Assembly: GCA_947177165.1 (NCBI GenBank)
Contig: CAMWTP010000019.1
Span: forward strand, 1-64,000
Length of the DNA stretch: 64,000 nucleotides
Direction of reading: 5' to 3'
From: an uncultured Lachnospiraceae bacterium
GTDB taxonomy: Bacteria > Bacillota > Clostridia > Lachnospirales > Lachnospiraceae
A program made the position numbers and the translations under genes. This document shows, piece after piece, positions 8,801 to 17,189 of this stretch (its first letter is position 1; the number at the start of each line of letters is the position of its first letter). Under the pieces are notes generated by a model. It was not told the origin of the DNA. It ran no database searches and saw nothing but the letters and a program-made list of their open reading frames with translations.

Positions 8801-11784
8801 CGGATTATGAGGTGGAGCAGACCACAGCCAATATTCTGTTTGAGCGGCAGGCGGCACTTTATCCTGACAGGACAGCAGTGATTGCCTGCGGCGTAAGCCT
8901 TACATTCCGTGAACTGAATGAGAATGCCAATAAGATTGCCAATCATTTGCTGGATATGGGCTTATCGACAGAACAGATGGTGGGCGTTATGCTGCCAAGG
9001 ACAGTAGATGTGTACGCTGCAAGACAGGGAATATTAAAAGCAGGCGGGGCATTTTTGCCGATCGATCCGGAATATCCGGACGAGAGAATCAGTTATATCA
9101 TGGAGGATTCCAGGGCAGAATTTATCCTGATGCCTGAGTCAGTGGCACAGGAACATAAGGCGCTGCTTCAAAAGCTGTCAGCAAAGGTGCTGCTGATAGA
9201 GGAACTTCTGTCAGAAGGAGGAGATACAGAGAATCCTAAGGTGGATATCCGCCCGGAAAATCTCTGCTACTGCATTTATACTTCCGGTTCTACCGGAAAG
9301 CCAAAGGGTGTCATGATAGAACACCGGAATCTGGTGAACTATGTGGACGATAATCCCTACAATGTGGAGGCGCAGTCCTATGTATACAATGCTTCTGTTT
9401 CCCTGGCATTTGCCGCCATCACTTTTGACGTGTCCATTCTGGAGGAGTGTATCCCGCTCTATCATGGAATTACGGTTTGTATGGCGAATGAGGAGGAAAT
9501 TCACAATCCGCTTGCCCTTTCCAGGCTGATTCTGGAAAATGGCGTGGATATGATGACCTGTACACCATCTTATTTGATTAATATTATTGATATGCCGGAG
9601 ATGAGAAAGGCATTGTCGGAGATTAAGGTGTTTAACGTGGGTGCAGAAGCATTTCCGGAAGCGCTCTATGACAAGATTTCGGCACTGGGGACAGACGCCC
9701 TCATATACAATGGGTATGGACCTACGGAGACTACGATTGGCTGTGCCTTTGACCAGGTGACAGGAGATAAGATTACCATAGGAAAGCCTATGGCAAATAT
9801 TAAGATCGTAATGATTGATAAGCACCAAAACCTTCTGCCTGCCGGAGTGCCGGGAGAACTTCTGATTATTGGAAACAGCGTAGGCAGGGGATATGTGGGC
9901 AAGCCCGACATGACAGCGGACAAATTTATCAGGTTTGAGGGCAGGAATGCTTACCGCAGCGGTGATTTGGCTAAATGGAACCATCATGGAAAGATTGAAT
10001 TTATGGGGCGTATGGATAACCAGGTCAAGCTGCGTGGTCTTCGGGTAGAATTAGACGAAATTGAAAATGTCATGAACCAGTATCCTACTGTGAAATCCAG
10101 TGTGGTTCTTGTGAAGGAGAAGGATTCAAACCAGTTCCTGTGTGGCTATTTCGTAGCAGAGAGCCAGATAGAAAAACAGAATCTGACCAGCTTTATGCAG
10201 AAATACTTAACACCATATATGGTGCCAAGCGTACTGATGCAGCTTCCAGAGCTGCCGCTTACCAATAATGGCAAGGTGAATAAGCGCGCCCTGCCAGAAC
10301 CAGAGTATACTGCAGAGAATAAAAATTATGTGAAGCCGAAGACCAGGCTGCAGCGCAAACTCTGTGAAATCTTTGAGGTGGCATTGGGTGTGGAAAAGAT
10401 TGGAATCGAAGATGATTTCTTTGAAAATGGAGGAACCTCTCTGTCAGCCTCCAAAGTTGCAATGAAGTGCATGAGCGCAGGAATCCAGGTATCTTACGCT
10501 GATTTGTTTGATTATAAGACGCCGCTTGCGTTGGAACGCCATATCTGTGAGATGCAGCACAGGAATGCTGAGACAGGTGCGCGTGAAGGAGGACAGGAAG
10601 AACAAAGCTCTTTAGGGAAGGTGTTAAGTCACAATGTGGTAGAATGTGTAGATAAGATACAGCCTTCTGCTCTTGGTGATGTTTTGCTGACGGGTGCAAA
10701 TGGTTTTCTGGGGGCGCATATTTTAAAGAATATGATTGATCGTGAGGATAATATCATCTATTGCCTGATACGCAGAGGAAAAGCCTCTTCTGCGGAGAAG
10801 CGTTTAAAGAATATGCTGGTGTATTATTTTAACAATCCTTATGAGGAACTTTTTGGCAGCCGTATTCGCATCATTGAAGGTGACATTACAGAGGCAGTCA
10901 ATGTAGAGGCGCTGGGACAATATGATTTTGACAGGGTAATTAACTGTGCGGCATGTGTCAAGCATTTCTCCGCAGACGATACCTTAGAGCAGGTAAATTA
11001 TCAGGGTGTTTTGAATCTGATTGACCTGTGCAGCAGGACAGGGCGTGAGCTGATCCAGATTTCTACGGTGAGCATTGCCGGAGAAAACGTGGAAGGCAAA
11101 CTCCCGAAAGAGAAGAGGCTTCATGAAAATGAACTATTTTTCGGGCAAAGTCTTTCTAATAAATATATTGACACGAAATTCCGTGCAGAGAAGGCGGTAC
11201 TGGAGGCTGTGGCAAAAGGAATGAAGGGGAAGGTAATCCGCGTCGGCAACCTGATGAGCCGTGTCAGCGACGGGGAATTTCAGATTAATTTCGTGACAAA
11301 TGGATTTATGCGCACGCTTCGCGGATATGTGGCCTTGGGAAAATTCCCGGTTTCCATGCTGGATATGCCGACAGAATTTTCGCCGATTGACGCTACGGCA
11401 GAGGCGATTGTCAAATTGGCTTCTGTCAAGGGAAGTTTTAGTGTATTCCATGCTTACAGCAGCTATTTAATCCAGATGGCAGACGTCATTGAGCAGATGA
11501 ACCGGTCGGGCATTCCTGTTGAGACAGTCAGTGACAGGGAGTTTGAACAATCCCTTTCTGAGGCGCTGGAAAATGAGGACAAAAATGAGCTGATAGCCGG
11601 GTTGATTGCCTATGCGTTCGGTGATGAAGCCGGCAGCAGCGTATACATTGATGCCGACAACAGCTTTACCACGAAGGCATTGTACCGTCTCGGATTTAAG
11701 TGGCCTATGCCGGATGGAATTTATCTGAAACATGCCATTGAGGCTTTGGAGACATTGGGATTCTTTGATGGGAGGATAGTGTAA
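2839..11784 (+). CDS. three-module nonribosomal peptide synthetase with terminal reductase
   Basis: 2981 residues, order A1-T1-C1-A2-T2-C2-A3-T3-R. A-domain P-loops YTSGSTG lie at about residues 134, 1141 and 2147; A10 lysines at 452, 1468 and 2479; phosphopantetheine serines at 507 (GGDS), 1521 (GLTS) and 2534 (GGTS); condensation motifs HHIIFDG at 685 and HHIISDG at 1691. The C-terminus is a thioester-reductase Rossmann domain (GANGFLG 2619-2625, YxxxK 2776-2780), which by family knowledge releases the chain as an aldehyde or alcohol. A1 has no preceding C domain and carries Val180 where alpha-amino-acid A domains have the amine-binding Asp (GrsA D235), so it may load a non-alpha-amino starter. 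A2 and A3 keep this Asp (FDA, FDV). Ribosome site GAAAGGAG precedes 2839. No phosphopantetheinyl transferase, exporter or tailoring gene is adjacent. Similar gut clostridial NRPSs make peptide aldehydes/pyrazinones. Confidence 0.95.
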   Translation: MNFLDEFQFMVHKYPDKAAIVDLNGERITSYQELYALSCKIAAKLRATGDISGRVVMVCMGRRMEYIAAEIGIMMCGAAFAPVLPEYPKERIQFIQKDCQAAAKIDEDWLVGIESYAPAEPAVVPDRNCAMIIYTSGSTGKPKGIVHSMASLTQGVRRCRSITDLDENDVWGATAPMSFVALVMEYLNVLCSGGCTHILPEDVRRDVRLLEDYFAEKEITCTFISPQILRFFKNKDKALKKVVTGSERVSMLAGDGYELYNTYGCSETACLVTSYKIGEAVENTPIGKPAEGLTFFLLDDEGREVADGEEGELCIQGVLAEAYLNLEEQSARTFIKQEDGTVLLHTGDMARKLTDGNYVYVNRKDWMVKINGQRVETGEIELRMASMPEVENAVVKAFQDENGQNYLCGYYVSEQEILPEQIRTHLQQWLAGYMVPRFFKRLDSLPKNANGKLDRNALLPPGMEEYKAAYREPENETERSICRGFEKILHCGTVGTEDDFFKLGGDSINVLKLAEYLAASALTPEMVLMGRTPKKIAVLLAEASEKPSQDKRHLAIPEERAEYPLTDSQMGVYLECANNPESTMYNIPMYCELPEDLDRERFRDAVKKAVAMHPSFGVNIALSKGMPVMCMHPEFLKAEVGEWETEDIEAVKKTFVRPFRLEGEPLYRMALYQNKNRYYFLFDVHHIIFDGTSVKVFLDEISKLYQGDNPEPEKISLMDLSVYEETLTQTPQYQAARNYFGEKLSGGDFGEVLIKDYKKKEAGVQSREVKLALDEELSCMAVEQFTRQKGISENTLFLGAFSYALGKYSGENKSLFCTVNNGRHSVDMAVSVGMFVRTLPVYQSWEENMSVEKYLQEFQEDFYEIMRHDCISFAELARDYGISSDILFVYQGEMLSGLTFDGEKYAAEPIPAGDVQADVSVMVMKRRQGYEVSLEYRKDIYREETARGLLGMFLQILKGMLSCEKLGQISLVSELDIQMLDHFNDTEKVYDSSKTIIDLFREQVLKTPENTAIVYADRSYTYAQTDEMTDRLAACIAGFGIGREQVVSVLIPRCEYMAIASLGVSKAGAAYQPLDPTYPKERLAFMMEDADAQLLIAEEALLPLVPDWQGRVLLTKDIINLPKADRMPQPPKPEDLFILLYTSGSTGVPKGCMLEHRNIAAFCDWYRDFYQLSEESRVAAYASYGFDANMMDMYPALTTGAGVCIVEESIRLDLNALNQYFLEQGVTHSFMTTQIGRAFATSMKNDTLQYLSMGGESLTPFSPEGSTRYFNLYGPTECTVLTTAYPLCKYEEEPPIGKPLSNLKLYILDSLGRRVPAGVPGELCIAGVQVSRGYLNRPEKTAEAYSENLFCNQEGYGRIYHTGDIVRFLPDGNIQFIGRRDGQVKIRGFRIELTEVEEVIRRFPGILDATVAAFDEPSGGKYIAAYVVSDQPVDVEALNTFIGERKPPYMVPAVTMQIEKIPLNQNQKVNKRALPVPERKQEEMVPPKGEMQQKIFDCVAEVVGHQQFGATTDIYQAGLTSIGAVKLNVLLSDTFSGAVIRNKDLKVHNTVEKLEQFIKESRQEENFEKQELYPLTQTQNGIFVECAANTGSTIYNIPFLFHLGEKVDLLRLKQAVEETIEAHSYIKTTLCMDDNGDIWQKRNDALPVKIEIEKELHREELVRPYQILGEQLFRMKLYDTPEGKYFFMEFHHIISDGESCGIFLRDMNQAYSGTSLVKETFSGYEAALVEQEALKGQEYVLARQYYDSVFKGCDTDFLPAKDHREETPGLGLYRRVKETDMAALQKFCTEHKITLNTLFTAAFGFVTGRYVYKDEAVFTTIYNGRNDSRLASSVSMLVKTLPVYCNLEGGKEIGAYLRETGEQLINSMNADICSFAEISRAYNIKADLMFAFQGDNFRFEEIAGEKAVMEELSLDTPKAPLSIDVMVDGNEVSYQAEYRSDLYEERTIAGIIDCLIVTVQQFQEKKLLKEICMVSNEARQMLASYNDTDYEVEQTTANILFERQAALYPDRTAVIACGVSLTFRELNENANKIANHLLDMGLSTEQMVGVMLPRTVDVYAARQGILKAGGAFLPIDPEYPDERISYIMEDSRAEFILMPESVAQEHKALLQKLSAKVLLIEELLSEGGDTENPKVDIRPENLCYCIYTSGSTGKPKGVMIEHRNLVNYVDDNPYNVEAQSYVYNASVSLAFAAITFDVSILEECIPLYHGITVCMANEEEIHNPLALSRLILENGVDMMTCTPSYLINIIDMPEMRKALSEIKVFNVGAEAFPEALYDKISALGTDALIYNGYGPTETTIGCAFDQVTGDKITIGKPMANIKIVMIDKHQNLLPAGVPGELLIIGNSVGRGYVGKPDMTADKFIRFEGRNAYRSGDLAKWNHHGKIEFMGRMDNQVKLRGLRVELDEIENVMNQYPTVKSSVVLVKEKDSNQFLCGYFVAESQIEKQNLTSFMQKYLTPYMVPSVLMQLPELPLTNNGKVNKRALPEPEYTAENKNYVKPKTRLQRKLCEIFEVALGVEKIGIEDDFFENGGTSLSASKVAMKCMSAGIQVSYADLFDYKTPLALERHICEMQHRNAETGAREGGQEEQSSLGKVLSHNVVECVDKIQPSALGDVLLTGANGFLGAHILKNMIDREDNIIYCLIRRGKASSAEKRLKNMLVYYFNNPYEELFGSRIRIIEGDITEAVNVEALGQYDFDRVINCAACVKHFSADDTLEQVNYQGVLNLIDLCSRTGRELIQISTVSIAGENVEGKLPKEKRLHENELFFGQSLSNKYIDTKFRAEKAVLEAVAKGMKGKVIRVGNLMSRVSDGEFQINFVTNGFMRTLRGYVALGKFPVSMLDMPTEFSPIDATAEAIVKLASVKGSFSVFHAYSSYLIQMADVIEQMNRSGIPVETVSDREFEQSLSEALENEDKNELIAGLIAYAFGDEAGSSVYIDADNSFTTKALYRLGFKWPMPDGIYLKHAIEALETLGFFDGRIV

Positions 11785-11817
11785 ATCCGGAATATTGCCG
11801 GTATTACCAGACTGTTG

Positions 11818-12270
11818 TTAAAAAAGATTATGTCGGATTTTCAGTATACGAGAGTGCTGAATATGAACAATATTCGGCCGCTTTCTCCATGCATATACAT
11901 AAGAGAATCTGACCGAAAGAAACACTGGTGCAGGTCTGTATGATCCGTCCGATCTGGCGCTCACTGTAGTGAAACTTCTGTGCACACGTTTTATCGTGAC
12001 CGAATCATAGTATTCTTGAATATAGTTAAAGATAGCGGAAAATTGCGGCTTCCAATAGGGTGGTTTCTCTGGGGAAGCTGCATTTTTTTCATGTCGGCGC
12101 AGCAGAAGAAAAAAGGTGCTCATCAGTGCGTTCATCAGCTGGGGGTGGTAGATTTCCTGCTGCTCGTATTCCCGGTCAATCTGGCAAAGGATATTGCAGA
12201 GATCCGTGTCCTGTTTTGTATCAAAACGGGGGAATTTGTATGGAGCATAAACCACAGCCAGTAGGAGTTG
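11818..12270 (-). pseudogene. AraC-family regulator relic
   Basis: On the minus strand the AraC pattern is recognisable: a linker (FNYIQEYY, about 12010) leading to the first helix-turn-helix. The frame then shifts near 11990: the helix continues in another frame as FHYSERQIGRIIQTC and ends soon after (ENPT stop near 11820). The N-terminal effector domain is missing beyond about 12270, where sequence of an ATPase-like relic on the other strand begins. At least one frameshift and two truncations make it non-functional. Convergent with the NRPS, so it may once have regulated that gene. Confidence 0.75.
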
Positions 12271-12704
12271 ATAAATTTGAACATTTAGTGATGAGGAAGT
12301 GTCTGCGAATCTCAAAGGAAAGCAATGTCCCGGCAGATACCAGGACATCGGAAAAACGATGTGAGCGTTTTTCCCAGGCATCTCTTGAAAGAGATGTCTT
12401 GTTTACAGGTTTGAACAATCTTGAAGTCATATCCATACTTGGCTGGAATTACGATGAATACTTTGGCTTTACTGAGGAAGAGGTCCTCCAGCTTTGTACA
12501 GACTATGGATTGGAGCAAAAGTACAGCCTGCTCAGGGAATGGTACAACGGATACCTTTTTGGAAATACCAGTGTGTACAACCCGTGGAGTGTTATCCGGT
12601 ACGTAAAAGCTTTAGCAGTCCATGAGGATGAATTCTCCCCATTCGTACTGGGCAAACACGTTTTCCAATACTGTTGTGCGCAGGCTGATCGATATGGCAG
12701 ATGA
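12270..12704 (+). pseudogene. AAA-ATPase-like/PD-(D/E)XK protein relic
   Basis: The frame contains CLRISKES, FTGLNNLEV, YFGFTEEEV and REWYNGYLFGN, the same central block found in the intact AAA-ATPase-like proteins at 32307-34004 and 38565-40277. The Walker A half and the C-terminal nuclease are gone. Between CLRISKES and FTGLNN, about 26 extra codons (12321-12398) occur where the intact copy has a single Ile; this insert contains the near-palindrome GCATCTCTTGAAAGAGATGT. The frame ends at TGA 12704 shortly after the block. A remnant. Confidence 0.8.
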
Positions 12705-12746
12705 CAGAAAATGTAAAATACCAAAGATTTTCATAGTCTGTGGTCA

Positions 12747-12775
12747 TTGATATTGTTACGAAAGTTAAGTATAAT
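12747..12775 (+). promoter_or_regulatory. sigma-70 type promoter
   Basis: TTGATA (12747-12752), 17-nt spacer, TATAAT (12770-12775). It lies about 70 nt before the start of the Rpn-like gene at 12844. Confidence 0.65.
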
Positions 12776-12843
12776 GAAAAATAATAAATCAGACACCCTG
12801 CTATTGTTTGGGAAAATCTTGCTACTGCAGAGAAAGGAAGAAA

Positions 12844-13779
12844 ATGGCGGAAACTAATTTAGCACAGGCAGTTGAAGCAGCAAATGATTTCAGCTCCTAT
12901 GACACGAACATAAAATTACTGCTTGCAGACAAGCAGATACTGGCGCGGATTCTAAAGTATGCTGTTCAGGAGTTTAAGGAAATGGCTGTCAGTGATATTA
13001 TGTTCAGTATTGGTGATGACATTGACATCGGGATAAAACCCTTAGATGCTGGGTTGTCAAATCTTGGACGGATAAATTTATCTAATACGGAGGACAATGT
13101 TCCGGGAGAAGGGAAGATCTTCTTTGACATTCGATTTTCTGCATATCATAGGGAGATGGAGATGAAGTTTTTAGTCAACGTTGAAGCACAAAGATCTATC
13201 GCTCCCAGCAAGTTAGGATACCATCTGGAGAACAGGATCATATTTTATCTTGCAAGAATGATATCGGCACAGAAGCAGACAGAATTTTTTGATAGCGATT
13301 TTGATAGTATAAAGAAAGTCCGGAGCATTTGGATATGTATGGACAACGGAGAAGACGGCGATTCTATTGAGGAAATTAATCTTGACAGAAATACTGTTTT
13401 TGGAAATAAGGTAAGTACACATAACATAGATTTAATGAAAGGCATCATTATCAATGTGAGAAGCGGGAATTATACAAAGGACTCTCAAAACACACTGATT
13501 TCCATGCTGGAAAAGCTGTTTTCCCAAACAAGTGTGGATGAAAAGAAACGAATACTTACAGAAAAATATGGAATGATAATGACAACTGAGTTGGAAGGGA
13601 GGCTACAGACAATGTGCAATTTATCGGAAAATATCAAAGACCAAAGTATCAAAATGGAACGCATTAATGCCATTGAAAGAATGATTAATGCTGGTTTTGC
13701 AAAGGAACAAATTATATTATGTGGTTATACCGAAGAAGAGTTTACGAAAGCAGAAAGCCTTCTATGCACAAATGCATAA
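12844..13779 (+). CDS. Rpn/PD-(D/E)XK nuclease-family transposase-like protein
   Basis: The start at 12844 (MAETNLAQ) is preferred over the upstream in-frame ATG at 12808 because AAAGGAAG lies just before it. The 311-residue product follows the Rpn/'PD-(D/E)XK nuclease family transposase' pattern: an N-terminal NIKLLLADKQILARIL block, FFDIRF then FLVNVEAQ in the nuclease core (D...ExQ type), the following YHLENRIIFYLARM helix, and a C-terminal coiled segment ending with the common AGF...ILLCGYTEEE-like tail. Rpn proteins promote RecA-independent recombination and have been linked to phage defence. The gene stands alone with its own promoter. Confidence 0.8.
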   Translation: MAETNLAQAVEAANDFSSYDTNIKLLLADKQILARILKYAVQEFKEMAVSDIMFSIGDDIDIGIKPLDAGLSNLGRINLSNTEDNVPGEGKIFFDIRFSAYHREMEMKFLVNVEAQRSIAPSKLGYHLENRIIFYLARMISAQKQTEFFDSDFDSIKKVRSIWICMDNGEDGDSIEEINLDRNTVFGNKVSTHNIDLMKGIIINVRSGNYTKDSQNTLISMLEKLFSQTSVDEKKRILTEKYGMIMTTELEGRLQTMCNLSENIKDQSIKMERINAIERMINAGFAKEQIILCGYTEEEFTKAESLLCTNA

Positions 13780-14030
13780 CAGAAGGATATAACTTTTGTC
13801 TGCCCATACTGATTATACAGTGCTATATGCTGATACAATAGTTTGTCAGAGAATGCACCAGTTTACAACGTTTGAACTTTTTTAAATCCCGACAAAATAT
13901 AGCATTCAATTATTTTGCTCAGCAGACATAAAAATTCCTTACAATAAAAAGAATTTTGTAAAAAGTTCTATCCGATATGAAAGAGTAGATCGGAGACATC
14001 GGAGGACCAGAACGAAAAGGGATTAGAATA

Positions 14031-17000
14031 ATGGAAGAAAACAGAGAACAAACCATAAAAAGGCTGCGAGAGCAGCTCGTTGCATCGCAGGAGAGGGTAC
14101 GGTATCTTGAGAAGATTCTGGACGAGGCGGGAATTATTTATGACAGGCATTGCATTGAGTCAGGAGAAAATATTGAATGTACAGAAAATATCCAGAAACG
14201 GGAAGAGCCTCAAAAAAATCAGGGTTCCAGAATCATTTCAGAGACAATAACCAAAGACCACGCAAAATTTTTTTATTCAATGTTCAAGGGAAGAACGGAT
14301 GTTTATAGCAAAAGGGCAGCAAAACCCAATGCCAAGACGGGTAAGACGGGATATTATACACAGTGCTGGAACTTTTGGAAAGACGGCCTGTGTCCGAAGA
14401 AAAAAGGAGTCCAGATAAAGTGCGCGGACTGTGCAAACCAGCGGTATAGGCAGCTTACAGGTGATGACCTGATGAATCATCTGCTCGGGGCAAAGGAGGA
14501 CTGCTCCGATGTTATTGGTATCTATCCAATGCTTTCCAATGAGACATGCAACTTTTTGGTGTTTGATTTTGATAATCATGAAAGCGATAATCTGTTGGAC
14601 GATGATGCAAATACAGGCAATGGCTGGGTGGAAGAGGTAAATTCCATGCGTATGATCTGCATGCAGAATGATGTTGATGTACTGGTAGAGCGTTCACGCT
14701 CCGGGAAAGGCGCGCATATCTGGATATTTTTTGCGGAACCAATACCGGCTTCCATTGCCAGAAAGTTTGGCGATGCACTTCTCACAAAAGGTGCGGAATC
14801 CGTAAATCAAAAGACATTTCAATCCTATGACAGAATGCTGCCTGCGCAGGATCATATGCCGGCAGGAGGACTTGGCAATCTGATTGCACTCCCATTGCAG
14901 GGAAAGGCGCTGCGCGAAGGCAACAGTGCATTCATAGACGAAAATTGGAATGCCTGCCCCGATCAATGGAAACAGCTCCAGACAGTAAAAAAGCTGTCAA
15001 AGGCATCTGTGGAAGAGAAAATTAAAGCGTGGAATCATAGTGCGTTGAACTTTCTGGCGGGAGATTTGGGTGGAGAACGTGAAAATTCAGCAGAAGATGG
15101 GGAGAAGGAAAAGTCAAAACCATGGGAAAAGAAAGAAAAAAGATTTGACATCGCTGATGTGGACGGAATGTTAGAGATTACGAAGGCAAATCAGATTTTT
15201 GTAAATAATACAAACCTGAAACCACGGATGCAGAATCAGCTCCGACGGCTGGCCGCCTATAGCAATCCGCAGTATTATAAGAATCAGGCTATGGGATTTT
15301 CTGTGCGGGGAATTCCGAGGATAATCTCCTGCAGCAGCGATATAGACCATTACATCTGTCTTCCGCGGGGGTGTGAGGAAGCCCTGGTTCACATGGTAGA
15401 ACAATCCGGCATTGCATATACGATACAGGACTGCCGACAGGGAGGAAGGGTAATCAATGTAAGTTTTCAGGGTGAACTTTATCCAGAGCAGAAGCACGCT
15501 GCAGAGAAAATGCTTGCCTATGATAACGGTGTTCTTCATGCGGCGACTGCTTTTGGAAAGACGGCAGTAGGTGCGTATCTTGTTGCGGAACGAAAGGTCA
15601 ATACGCTGGTGCTGGTGCATAATACAGAGATTATGAAAAACTGGATGGAGGATTTTGAAAAGTTTCTGCTGATAGAGGAAGAACTGCCGCAATATACAAC
15701 GCCAAAAGGACGGACAAAAACAAGGAAGAGCGCGATCGGCAGGCTGAGTGCCAGCCACAATTCAATTACGGGAATCATTGATATTGCGATGATATCATCA
15801 CTGGGCAAAAAGGGCGAGATTCATGAGCTGGTGAAAAATTATGGTATGGTTATTATGGACGAATGCCATCACGGCGCTTCGCAGACGGCAGAAGAAGTGT
15901 TGAACGAAGTAAATGCCAGATATGTGTATGGCCTGACTGCCACACCAAAGCGCGACGACGGACAGGAGAAAAAAATTTTTATGCAGTTTGGGTCGGTTCG
16001 CTATCGGTATACAGCCAAAGACCGGGCGCAGAAGCAGGGGATCGGACATTTTGTCTATCCGAGGTTCACACACCTGACGCATGTGGACGGGGCTGTGATG
16101 AAAATAAACGATGCCAACAAACTTGTCATTCAGAGCAAACTCAGGAATCAACAGATTATAGGAGATGTCACGGACTGTCTGGCAAAGAAAAGAACCCCCC
16201 TGGTTCTGACAAAAAGCAGGGAACATGCCGCCTGTTTATATGAACATCTGCGAGAAAAAACAGACCACATTTTTTTGCTTCATGGCGGCAGGGGCGAAAG
16301 GGAAAGTGCTTTGATCAGACAGCAGATGAAGGCTGTTCCGGAAGATGAAACCATCGTTCTGGTAGCGACAGGGCAGTATATCGGGGAAGGCTTTAATTAT
16401 CCGAGACTCGATACGATGATGCTGACAATGCCTGTGGCATGGCAGGGAAATGTGGAACAATATTCCGGTCGTCTGCACAGGGATTACGAGACGAAAAAGG
16501 ATGTTATTATCTATGATTATGTGGATGCACATATTAAAGTGCTGGAAGGCATGTATCAAAAGAGGCTGCGGACATATAAAAAGATGGGGTATGAAATCTG
16601 TCTGAACCTGACATCAGAGAAACAGCAGGCAAATTCCATTTTCGATATTGAATCCTATAAACCTGTTTTTGAAAAAGATTTGGTTGAAGCAAACCGTGAA
16701 ATTGTGATTTCCAGTCCGGGATTGAATGTGCCCAGAGTAAAAGCATTTATAACACAAGTAAATGCAGTGCAGGAAAAGGGAGTTCAGATCGTGGTGTTTA
16801 CGCTGTCACCAGAATGCTATCCGGCGAACCGGACTGAAATCACCCGGAAGCTTGTCAGAGAGTTGGAACAGGCGGGAATACGAGTCCTGCCCCAAGAGGT
16901 TCTGCACCAACATTACGTCGTGATCGATCATGAAATCGTGTGGTATGGAAGCATGAATTTTCTTTCTGCGGAAAAAGAGGAGGATAATCTAATGCGTGTG

Positions 17001-17048
17001 GTCAGTGAGGAGATTGCGGAAGAGCTGATGGGGATAGAGACCAGGTGA
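14031..17048 (+). CDS. TOTE-type primase - DEAD/DEAH helicase - PLD-like protein
   Basis: 1005 residues. N-terminal coiled coil (1-30), then an archaeo-eukaryotic primase domain with the metal-binding pair FDFDN (D179, D181) and the later SGKGAHIW histidine motif, as in primases annotated from 'TOTE conflict systems'. A superfamily 2 helicase follows: Walker A FGKT (K510), DECH box (610-613), TATPKR, and motif VI QYSGRLHR (about 810-817). A cysteine pair cluster (CADCANQRY) sits between coiled coil and primase. The C-terminus is a phospholipase D-like nuclease fold, but its HxKxxxxD motif reads HQHYVVID (959-966), with His in place of Lys. Likely cytoplasmic, acting on nucleic acid; defence or mobile-element role inferred. 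Ribosome site AAAAGGGA. A standalone gene ending at a bidirectional terminator. Confidence 0.88.
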   Translation: MEENREQTIKRLREQLVASQERVRYLEKILDEAGIIYDRHCIESGENIECTENIQKREEPQKNQGSRIISETITKDHAKFFYSMFKGRTDVYSKRAAKPNAKTGKTGYYTQCWNFWKDGLCPKKKGVQIKCADCANQRYRQLTGDDLMNHLLGAKEDCSDVIGIYPMLSNETCNFLVFDFDNHESDNLLDDDANTGNGWVEEVNSMRMICMQNDVDVLVERSRSGKGAHIWIFFAEPIPASIARKFGDALLTKGAESVNQKTFQSYDRMLPAQDHMPAGGLGNLIALPLQGKALREGNSAFIDENWNACPDQWKQLQTVKKLSKASVEEKIKAWNHSALNFLAGDLGGERENSAEDGEKEKSKPWEKKEKRFDIADVDGMLEITKANQIFVNNTNLKPRMQNQLRRLAAYSNPQYYKNQAMGFSVRGIPRIISCSSDIDHYICLPRGCEEALVHMVEQSGIAYTIQDCRQGGRVINVSFQGELYPEQKHAAEKMLAYDNGVLHAATAFGKTAVGAYLVAERKVNTLVLVHNTEIMKNWMEDFEKFLLIEEELPQYTTPKGRTKTRKSAIGRLSASHNSITGIIDIAMISSLGKKGEIHELVKNYGMVIMDECHHGASQTAEEVLNEVNARYVYGLTATPKRDDGQEKKIFMQFGSVRYRYTAKDRAQKQGIGHFVYPRFTHLTHVDGAVMKINDANKLVIQSKLRNQQIIGDVTDCLAKKRTPLVLTKSREHAACLYEHLREKTDHIFLLHGGRGERESALIRQQMKAVPEDETIVLVATGQYIGEGFNYPRLDTMMLTMPVAWQGNVEQYSGRLHRDYETKKDVIIYDYVDAHIKVLEGMYQKRLRTYKKMGYEICLNLTSEKQQANSIFDIESYKPVFEKDLVEANREIVISSPGLNVPRVKAFITQVNAVQEKGVQIVVFTLSPECYPANRTEITRKLVRELEQAGIRVLPQEVLHQHYVVIDHEIVWYGSMNFLSAEKEEDNLMRVVSEEIAEELMGIETR

Positions 17049-17144
17049 AATATGACGCATTTAGCAATGATTGAAGGCGTCGTGAGGGCACTTTTATTCG
17101 CCAAAGGTCGGCTTAACAAAAAACATTATTCATACAAGAACCTA

Positions 17145-17183
17145 AAACAGGGAAATAATCGAATATTAATTATTTCCCTGTTT
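17145..17183. terminator. bidirectional terminator hairpin
   Basis: A perfect 15-bp stem, AAACAGGGAAATAAT (17145-17159) with ATTATTTCCCTGTTT (17169-17183), and a 9-nt loop. It sits between the convergent primase-helicase gene and the small minus-strand gene. Confidence 0.75.
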
Positions 17184-17189
17184 CCTGGT

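Noticed and set aside
9211-9987. 258-codon open frame on the minus strand
   Set aside because: Lies inside the third A domain of the NRPS, opposite strand; a shadow.
12060-12704. Full 214-codon frame as one gene
   Set aside because: Only the part from about 12270 matches the ATPase family; the first part is antisense to the AraC relic, so it is a chance fusion of two relics.
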